Assembly (NCBI RefSeq): GCF_002943525.1
Contig: NZ_CP025394.1
Span: forward strand, 8,447,001-8,511,000
Length of the DNA: 64,000 nucleotides
Origin: Kitasatospora sp. MMS16-BH015
GTDB lineage: Bacteria; Actinomycetota; Actinomycetes; Streptomycetales; Streptomycetaceae
Direction: 5' to 3'
In this document: piece by piece, positions 58,819 through 64,000 of the stretch
Layout: each line of letters opens with the position of its first letter
How positions within the stretch are numbered: position 1 is the stretch's first letter
Translations under genes and position numbers: made by a program
The notes under the pieces: model-generated
Database searches by the model: none
Told to the model about the DNA's origin: nothing
What the model saw: only the letters and a program-made list of their open reading frames with translations

Positions 58819-59162
58819 TCACCTCCGGCGGCCCTGCCCGCGCCAGCGTCGGACGGCACGTCCGAGCAGCACCGGCCCGAGCGCGGTCACCGTGGTCGGC
58901 AGCGCCTCGCGCGCGTCGGTCTCCGTGGCGAACGCGAACCGGCCGCCCACGCCGCCCTCGGTCTGCCGAGGTTCTGCAGGGACTGCATGGTGTCGTCGCG
59001 CTCCCGGTTCGCCATCACGTCCGAGTAGCTGTCGCAGACCCGGGCGACCAGGGGCAGTTGGAGCCCGCCGCCCGCCCTCGGTGCGGCCGCAGCGGTGGTC
59101 GTGGCGGCGCCGCAGAGCAGGAGCGGTGCGGAGCAGACCAGGACACGGCGTCGGGATCTCAT
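58819..59162 (-). pseudogene. Small secreted protein gene with frameshift
   Basis: From ATG 59162 a signal peptide (MRSRRRVLVCSAPLLLCGA) leads into LPLVARVCDSYSDVMANRER and DDTMQSLQNLG, after which this frame turns Arg-rich and stops at 58887. A different frame continues as GGVGGRFAFATETDAREALP and TTVTALGPVLLGRAVRRW to a stop at 58819. The N-terminal motif resembles a family of secreted streptomycete proteins as I recall it. The gene is probably broken and shortened. Confidence 0.55.
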
Positions 59163-59284
59163 GCCACCACCGTGCGGCGCCCGGCCCGCCGCCGCAGTGT
59201 TCGGGCCACCGTGCCCGGGCAGCTTCACCCTGTCGGTGCGCCCGGCCCGCCGGACGGCCCGGGCGCACCGTGGCGGCCGGCCCC

Positions 59285-60067
59285 TCACTGTGCCGGGGCG
59301 AACCCTCCCCAGACCGTGGCCGGTCCGGCCGCCGACCTGCCGTCGACCCGGTAGCTGTCGTTCGCGGCGTCGCGGGCCCCGGTGGCGTGGTTGAACTGGG
59401 CGGCGAACTCGTGCTGTCCGGTCGGCACGGTGCGCCCCGACTTGAGCACCCAGCGGTAGACCAGAACGCCGCCGGACTCCTGGGCGGTGACGGTGAAGTC
59501 CACGTCCGGCAGGGTCCGCCAGTTGCCGGTGTCCCGTACGCCGCCGGTCTGGGCGATGCGCAGTTCGACGGTGAGCGAGGTCAGCGGCTGGGCGCTCCGG
59601 AGGGTGAGGTTCTGCTGCGACCAGTAGACGCTGCTGTGCGCGTCCACCGCAGCCTGCGACCAGAGCGGCCCGAACTGGGGCCGGCTGCTCGCCGACGGGG
59701 TGGGGCGCGGGGTGACCGCCGGGGCGCTGGCCTTGGCCGGGGTGGAGGAGACGGCCGACGGGGTGGCCGAAGGAGTCGGGGTGGGGGTCGGGGAGGGGAC
59801 GGCCGGGGCGACGGTGGGCTCGGCGGGCGGCGGAGTCCGCACGATGGCGGCGACGGCCAGACCGCCGGTGGCCAGGATGCCGGCGGCGGCCAGCGAGGCG
59901 AGTGCGGCCCTGGGCCAGGACCGCAGGCCGGAGCGCTGCCGGTGCCGGACGGCGGGGCCGGCAGCGCCGCGCTGCACGCGGGCCAGCATCCGGGCGCGGT
60001 CGGGCCGGTGGGCCTCGGCTGCCTCGCGCAGGTGCTGGGCGATGTGCTCGTCGATGTTGTCGTTCAC
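59285..60067 (-). CDS. Single-pass membrane protein coupled to the sigma factor (putative anti-sigma or lectin-like sensor)
   Basis: A 260-residue protein. GTG 60067 has AAGGAGG 8 bases upstream and overlaps the sigma-factor stop. Order: cytoplasmic N-terminus (about 1-55, HIAQHLREAAEAHRPDRARM), one membrane helix (ALASLAAAGILATGGLAVAA), a Pro/Thr/Ser linker, then an external domain (NLTLRSAQPLTSLTVELRIA, YRWVLKSGRTVPTGQHEFAA). The external part resembles a carbohydrate-binding beta-sandwich. No zinc-type anti-sigma motif is seen. Operon position suggests it controls the sigma factor. Confidence 0.75.
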   Translation of the reverse strand: MNDNIDEHIAQHLREAAEAHRPDRARMLARVQRGAAGPAVRHRQRSGLRSWPRAALASLAAAGILATGGLAVAAIVRTPPPAEPTVAPAVPSPTPTPTPSATPSAVSSTPAKASAPAVTPRPTPSASSRPQFGPLWSQAAVDAHSSVYWSQQNLTLRSAQPLTSLTVELRIAQTGGVRDTGNWRTLPDVDFTVTAQESGGVLVYRWVLKSGRTVPTGQHEFAAQFNHATGARDAANDSYRVDGRSAAGPATVWGGFAPAQ

Positions 60068-60594
60068 CGGGTCCTCCTTCCGGTCGCCAGGGCGCCGACC
60101 ACTCCGGCGCCGAGCAATTGTTCCAGCTCGGCCATGCCCTTCGAGGTCTGGCTCTTCACCGTACCCACCGATATGCCCAGCGCCGCCGCGGTCTCCTTCT
60201 CCGAGAGGTCGAAGGCGTGCCGCAGCACGACGCAGGACCGCTTGCGGAACGGCAGCCGACCGAGCGCGGTCCGGACGTCGAGGACGGCGGCCACATCCGG
60301 TCCGGCGGTCTTCTCCGGGTGGCGGGACCAGAACAGCCCGACCCGCCGCCGCTCCCGGACGGCACTGCGGATCCGGGTCCGGGCCAGATTGGCGACCACC
60401 CCGCGCGCGTAGGCGAGGGGGTGGTCGGCGGCGCGCAGGCGGTCCCACCGCTGCCACAGGGCGAGCAGGGCGTCGGCGGCGAGGTCGTCCGCCGCGTCGG
60501 TCTCGCCGGTCAGCAGGTGGGCGAACCGGGCGAGTTCGGCGTAGTGGCGTTCGAAGAAGTCGTGGAACTCCGCGGAAGCGTCATCGAGGAGCAT
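60064..60594 (-). CDS. SigE-family RNA polymerase sigma factor
   Basis: A 176-residue ECF-type sigma factor. Region 2 is ELARFAHLLTGETDAADDLA, DALLALWQRWDR; region 4 is LPFRKRSCVVLRHAFDLSEK, TAAALGISVGTVKSQTSKG. GAGGGAG precedes the ATG. It is translationally coupled to the membrane protein downstream. A LacI-type box lies 90 bases upstream of its start. Confidence 0.9.
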   Translation of the reverse strand: MLLDDASAEFHDFFERHYAELARFAHLLTGETDAADDLAADALLALWQRWDRLRAADHPLAYARGVVANLARTRIRSAVRERRRVGLFWSRHPEKTAGPDVAAVLDVRTALGRLPFRKRSCVVLRHAFDLSEKETAAALGISVGTVKSQTSKGMAELEQLLGAGVVGALATGRRTR

Positions 60595-60683
60595 CTCCCT
60601 CGGTAGCCCTCTCCCTGCATGGTGATGTGCGATGTGGTCGTGCCGGTGGTCGTGATCCGCGCGGCCGTCGTGGTGGGCTGCTA

Positions 60684-60697
60684 TGTGATCGCTAACA
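60684..60697. promoter_or_regulatory. LacI-type operator upstream of the sigma-factor operon
   Basis: TGTGATCGCTAACA matches 12 of 14 bases of TGTTAGCGCTAACA and lies between the expansin-like gene's stop and the sigma-factor start. Confidence 0.5.
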
Positions 60698-60716
60698 AGC
60701 AGCCCGAGCATACCGG

Positions 60717-61721
60717 TCAATGTTGGGCGAACTGCACGCGGGTCGCCTGGACGACATCGGGCCGCACCGCGATCCCGTCCACGGTCAGCTGCTCGCCGTA
60801 GATGTCGGTGACCCGGATCGGGCCCCCGCACCCGCTGCCGTCCGGCGAGAGGAAGTAGTTGTAGTCGGTGCGGTCGAGCCGGCGCCAGCCGCCCCCGGCC
60901 CGAACCTCCAACCGCGCCACCGGATTGCGGTGCCCGAGCACCTGGATCCCGCACCACCACTGCGTGGACCCGGGCTTGTACCGGATCGACATCGTCCCCG
61001 CCGCTCCCGGGCTCTGCAGCGACCAGGTGATCGGGAGCCGGCCCACCGAGAGGGCGGCGAGCTTGGCGAAGGCCTGGTGACTGAGGTCGAGCTGCCCAGG
61101 CGCACAGGGCAGCGGGCACTCGTTGACGATCCGGACCGTGATGCTCGCTCCGTCGGCCGCGCGGACCAGCACCGTGGCTCCGCACGCCTGCGAGGTCTCG
61201 TAGTCCGTGTGGTTCATCGCCGCGACCATCAGATCCTCGGTCGGGCCGAACGAGCAGGCGCCGTTGCCGTCCGCGGCGTCGTACGAGGTGGCGACGCCCG
61301 GGTAGCTCGTTCCGGGCTTGATCCGGCCGGCCAGGGCGGTGGCGGTGCGGGTGGTGTCGCCCGGGCTCGGGCTCGGGCTCGTGCTCGTGGCGGCGCTCGG
61401 GGGTTGGGACGGGGCGGACGGGGTGTCGGCCGACGGGGTCGGCGAGGAGGACGGGGATGCCGTGGCGGAGGCGGGGGGCGGGGTGGTCGCGGGCGGCGGG
61501 GCGGTGGACGGTGCGGCGGCGACCGGGAGGCCGGCCGCGACGGCGGTCGGGGCCGTCGCGGCGGCTGCGGCCACGGGGTGGCCGGAGGCGTCGCGGCTCT
61601 CAGACAGCAGCATGGCGGTCAGGCAGAGCAGCAGGCTGACGGCTGCCAGCGCGAGCGAGAGGCCCGTCCTCGGTCCTCGGCCGCGTCGGGCGTGCGGGGC
61701 AGTGTGTCTGGTCGTCCTCAT
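60717..61721 (-). CDS. Secreted expansin-like protein
   Basis: A 334-residue exported or membrane-anchored protein. An N-terminal hydrophobic segment (LSLALAAVSLLLCLTAMLL) is followed by a long Pro/Ser/Thr/Ala linker (about 50-130). The rest has the bacterial expansin plan: a double-psi barrel (GVATSYDAADGNGACSFGPT, VNECPLPCAPGQLDLSHQAF) and a C-terminal CBM63-like domain (IQVLGHRNPVARLEVRAGGG, RVTDIYGEQLTVDGIAV). Expansins loosen cellulose networks without hydrolysis, fitting the cellulase genes nearby. Confidence 0.88.
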   Translation of the reverse strand: MRTTRHTAPHARRGRGPRTGLSLALAAVSLLLCLTAMLLSESRDASGHPVAAAAATAPTAVAAGLPVAAAPSTAPPPATTPPPASATASPSSSPTPSADTPSAPSQPPSAATSTSPSPSPGDTTRTATALAGRIKPGTSYPGVATSYDAADGNGACSFGPTEDLMVAAMNHTDYETSQACGATVLVRAADGASITVRIVNECPLPCAPGQLDLSHQAFAKLAALSVGRLPITWSLQSPGAAGTMSIRYKPGSTQWWCGIQVLGHRNPVARLEVRAGGGWRRLDRTDYNYFLSPDGSGCGGPIRVTDIYGEQLTVDGIAVRPDVVQATRVQFAQH

Positions 61722-61901
61722 GCCAGTTCCATCCGGTAGATCGAGTCGCGTTTCACCGGCCAGTGGTCGCAGCGCGCGGAAAGGTTGCCGCCCGCCGAAA
61801 ATTTTTCGCGGGGGAGCGTCCCGCCACCCGATTCGGTCCCTGCGGAGGGTGCCGTGCCGGGACCGGCCCCGCGCCGGCCCGCCCCTGCGGCCGCGCCGTC
61901 G
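61722..61901. other. Gap without a supported gene
   Basis: This 180-base gap upstream of the expansin-like gene has a short AT-rich run (GAAAATTTTTCG near 61797-61808), a possible promoter element, and nothing else clear. Confidence 0.4.
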
Positions 61902-62300
61902 TCAGCGAGCGAACTTCTCGATGGCCGCCGGCGTGACGGGAGTGAAGAAGTTGACGAGGTTGCCGTCGGGGTCTCGGAGCAGGAGCGACCGGTTGCCCCA
62001 GGGCATCGTGGTGGGCTCGGTCACGAAGTCGGCGACGAGATCGACCAGGTTCCGGTACACGCCGTCCACGTCGGCGACGAGGAATTCGATGATCACGGTG
62101 TGGTTGTCGGCCGGACGGGCGGAGCCGGGTGCGAAGAGCGCCACCGTGCGGGTACTGCCGATCGCGAGGGTGCCGCCGGCGGTCCGGAGTTCGGCGAAGT
62201 CCTCGGTGGACCAGTCCGCCCGCACTCCGGTGGCTCGCTCGTAGAAGTCGACAAGGCGTGCGATGTCGCCGGTGATGATCCGGATCGAAACCAGGTCCAT
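61902..62300 (-). CDS. VOC-family (glyoxalase/bleomycin-resistance fold) protein
   Basis: A 132-residue protein of two beta-alpha-beta-beta-beta units: SIRIITGDIARLVDFYERAT at the start and SLLLRDPDGNLVNFF at the end. The ligand is unknown. GAGGAG lies upstream of ATG 62300. It is divergent from the WYL regulator, which may control it. Confidence 0.88.
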   Translation of the reverse strand: MDLVSIRIITGDIARLVDFYERATGVRADWSTEDFAELRTAGGTLAIGSTRTVALFAPGSARPADNHTVIIEFLVADVDGVYRNLVDLVADFVTEPTTMPWGNRSLLLRDPDGNLVNFFTPVTPAAIEKFAR

Positions 62301-62394
62301 GGTGCTCTCCTCAGGTGGGTGAAGCCGTTGCACCTCGGACGCTAGAGCAGATAGTGGACAGAATCGGTCCGGTATCGACGCTAGGCTCGTGGAC

Positions 62395-63384
62395 ATGGCT
62401 CGACCCACCGGCCGCGTGCTCACCCTCCTGGAACTCCTGCAGTCAGGCGGCATCAGAACGGCGGCCGAACTCGCCGACCGGCTCGGCGTCGACGGGCGCA
62501 CCGTGCGGCGGTACGTGGAGCACCTGGTCGACCTCGACATCCCCGTCGAGACGGTCCGTGGCCGCTACGGCGGATACCGGCTCGCCCCCGGATACCGCCT
62601 GCCGCCGCTCATGCTCAACGACGACGAGGCGCTCGCCGTGCTGCTCGGACTCGTGGCCGGCCGCAGGGCGGGGTTGCTGACGGCGACGGAGACCGCGGGG
62701 GAGACGGCGGCGGCCAAGATCCGCCGGGCGCTGCCCGAGCGGCTGGCCCGTCGGCTCGACGCGGTCATGGAATCCCTCGCCTTCACGGCTGCGCCCGGCG
62801 AGTCGGCCACCCCGGAGACGGGGGTGCTGCTCGCCGTCTCCGACGCGGTACGACACCGCCGCCCGATCTCGATCAGGTACACCGCCCGGGACGGCCGACG
62901 GAGCGAACGCACGCTGCACCCGTACGGGATCGTCACCCATGAGGGCCGGTGGTACGTCACGGGCACCGATCCCGGGGTCGGCCAGGACCGGACGTTCCGG
63001 CTCGATCGCATCGCGGACGCGAGGACCCTGCCCGGCTCGTTCGAGCCCCCCGCCGGACTCGATCCGGCCGAGCGGGTCCTGTCAGGGCTCGCCACGGCCG
63101 CGTACCGGCACGAAGTGACGCTGCGGATCCTCGGGACGGTCGAACAGATCCGGGCCCGGCTTCCCGCCAGCGTGGCGAGCGTGTCGGAGCTCGCCCCCGA
63201 GGCAGGGACGGATCCGCACACCGAGCGTTGGCTGTGCGTCGAACTGCGGGCGGAGCGGCTCGACTGGCTGCCTCCGGTACTCGCCTCGCTCGACCGGCCG
63301 TTCGTGGTCGAGCGACCGGAGGAACTCCGAGACCTCGTCACCGCGCTCGCCGACCGGCTCGCAGCCTCGGCCCACCGCGTCTGA
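62395..63384 (+). CDS. YafY-type HTH/WYL-domain transcriptional regulator
   Basis: A 329-residue regulator. RVLTLLELLQSGGIRTAAEL, ADRLGVDGRTVRRYVEHLVD is the winged HTH; the WYL domain follows (PISIRYTARDGRRSERTLHP, YGIVTHEGRWYVTGTDP). GTG 62389 is an alternative start two codons earlier. Such regulators commonly control a divergent neighbour, here the VOC gene, from the 94-base gap between them. Confidence 0.9.
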   Translation: MARPTGRVLTLLELLQSGGIRTAAELADRLGVDGRTVRRYVEHLVDLDIPVETVRGRYGGYRLAPGYRLPPLMLNDDEALAVLLGLVAGRRAGLLTATETAGETAAAKIRRALPERLARRLDAVMESLAFTAAPGESATPETGVLLAVSDAVRHRRPISIRYTARDGRRSERTLHPYGIVTHEGRWYVTGTDPGVGQDRTFRLDRIADARTLPGSFEPPAGLDPAERVLSGLATAAYRHEVTLRILGTVEQIRARLPASVASVSELAPEAGTDPHTERWLCVELRAERLDWLPPVLASLDRPFVVERPEELRDLVTALADRLAASAHRV

Positions 63385-63441
63385 CCTCGCCACCCGACGG
63401 GGCGCCGGGCCTCGCCTCGGTCGGGCCGTCGGCTGCGTAGT

Positions 63442-63813
63442 ATGCGCGTCATGTCCACAGCTGCCGTGATCGCGGTCCTCGCCCTTGCCGTCCTGCACGT
63501 CTACATCCTGGTCCTGGAGGTCTTCCTCTGGACCACGCCCCGGGCCAGGGCCTCCTTCGGCACGACGGAGGAGTTCGCGCTCTCGACCAAGGCGATGGCC
63601 GCCAACCAGGGCCTGTACAACGGGTTCCTGGCGGCCGGCCTGTTCTGGGGCGCCTTCGCCGGTGACCCGGTGGGGTTCCAGGTGCGGCTGTTCTTCGTCT
63701 CCTGCGTGGCCGTGGCCGGGCTGTTCGGTGCCGTGACCGCCTCCCGCAAGATCCTCTTCGTCCAGACCGTGCCCGCCCTCGTCGTGCTCGCCCTGGTGCT
63801 GGCGGCGCACTGA
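63442..63813 (+). CDS. DUF1304 integral membrane protein
   Basis: A 123-residue protein with four predicted helices (AVIAVLALAVLHVYILVLEV, YNGFLAAGLFWGAFAGDP, LFFVSCVAVAGLFGAVTASR, VPALVVLALVLAA), and family motifs HVYILVLEVFLW and ANQGLYNGFLA. Function unknown. ATG 63451 is an alternative start. Confidence 0.9.
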   Translation: MRVMSTAAVIAVLALAVLHVYILVLEVFLWTTPRARASFGTTEEFALSTKAMAANQGLYNGFLAAGLFWGAFAGDPVGFQVRLFFVSCVAVAGLFGAVTASRKILFVQTVPALVVLALVLAAH

Positions 63814-63819
63814 CGGTCC

Positions 63820-63832
63820 GTGAAACTTTCAC
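63820..63832. promoter_or_regulatory. Palindrome GTGAAACTTTCAC
   Basis: An odd palindrome with 6-bp arms lies 7 bases after the DUF1304 stop. It resembles the GAAACTTTC elements near streptomycete xylan genes. The remaining 63833-64000 has no gene and is probably the upstream region of one beyond the window. Confidence 0.35.
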
Positions 63833-64000
63833 CCCGGCAGGCAGGGTGAATCCGCAGGTGGCGGGCGTTCGGCCGGGCCGACGGCCGCGGGAGCGTTGAC
63901 GGCGGAGCTAGATCGACATCAGCATCGGCATGTTTCGGTCGGATTGCCGGAACATTTCGATCGACTGTACGTTCTCGGACGGAGAGCTCCTGTGCGCCCA

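Noticed and set aside
1..64000. tRNA or rRNA genes, especially a tRNA as attachment site for the island
   Set aside because: No cloverleaf-like sequence was recognised on reading, but a tRNA search program was not available, so this is a weak negative.

Overview
The window is a high-GC actinomycete chromosome segment, most likely Streptomyces or Kitasatospora (Streptomycetaceae). The pointers are a CebR-type cellobiose regulon with the operator TGGGAGCGCTCCCA, cebEFG without its own ATPase (the family shares MsiK), secreted cellulases with CBM2 and ricin-type modules, a TTA codon in a transposase, and zinc-ribbon integrases of a kind common in Streptomyces. All names rest on reading the sequence; no search was run.

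Left flank (1-8.0 kb): the 3' part of a GH31 glycosidase, a secreted endonuclease/exonuclease/phosphatase-fold hydrolase, a Tat-exported PAP2 phosphatase with an autotransporter-type strand repeat, an AraC regulator, and a compact leftward arsenic operon (arsR, aquaglyceroporin, arsC).

Mobile island (about 8.0-29.6 kb): tnsA and tnsB of a Tn7-like transposon are followed by a tnsC cut after about 45-50 codons; the C-terminal two thirds of a tniQ appears 16.5 kb later. Between them lies a patchwork: a decayed large gene, GNAT, DUF402, HD-domain, DUF4262 and two SUKH (SMI1/KNR4) genes, a recombinase-associated gene cluster in decay, an intact xre / zinc-ribbon integrase / unknown operon, an IS256 copy sitting beside an integrase fragment, an IS5 copy, and ISL3 transposase tails. 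An S1-domain protein follows tniQ.

Plant-polymer region (29.8-61.7 kb): a phytanoyl-CoA dioxygenase-like pair, then an arabinan/arabinoxylan block (two GH54 arabinofuranosidases, a beta-helix protein, a CE1-type esterase, a LacI regulator), then the cellulose block (bglC, cebG, cebF, cebE, divergent cebR, GH5, GH6, divergent GH48), a PadR pair, a ChvE/GguAB-type sugar ABC transporter, a SigE-family sigma factor with its membrane partner, and an expansin-like protein. Two operator families link these genes. CebR boxes lie between cebE and cebR and between GH6 and GH48. A second LacI-type box, TGTTARCGYTMACA, occurs eight times, in front of the GH54 genes, the ChvE-type transporter, the sigma factor and the secreted phosphatase-fold hydrolase. 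The logic is that extracellular enzymes release cello-oligosaccharides and arabinose, dedicated transporters import them, and two LacI-family repressors sense them.

Right flank (61.9-64 kb): a VOC protein divergent from a WYL regulator, a DUF1304 membrane protein, and the start of a further regulatory region.
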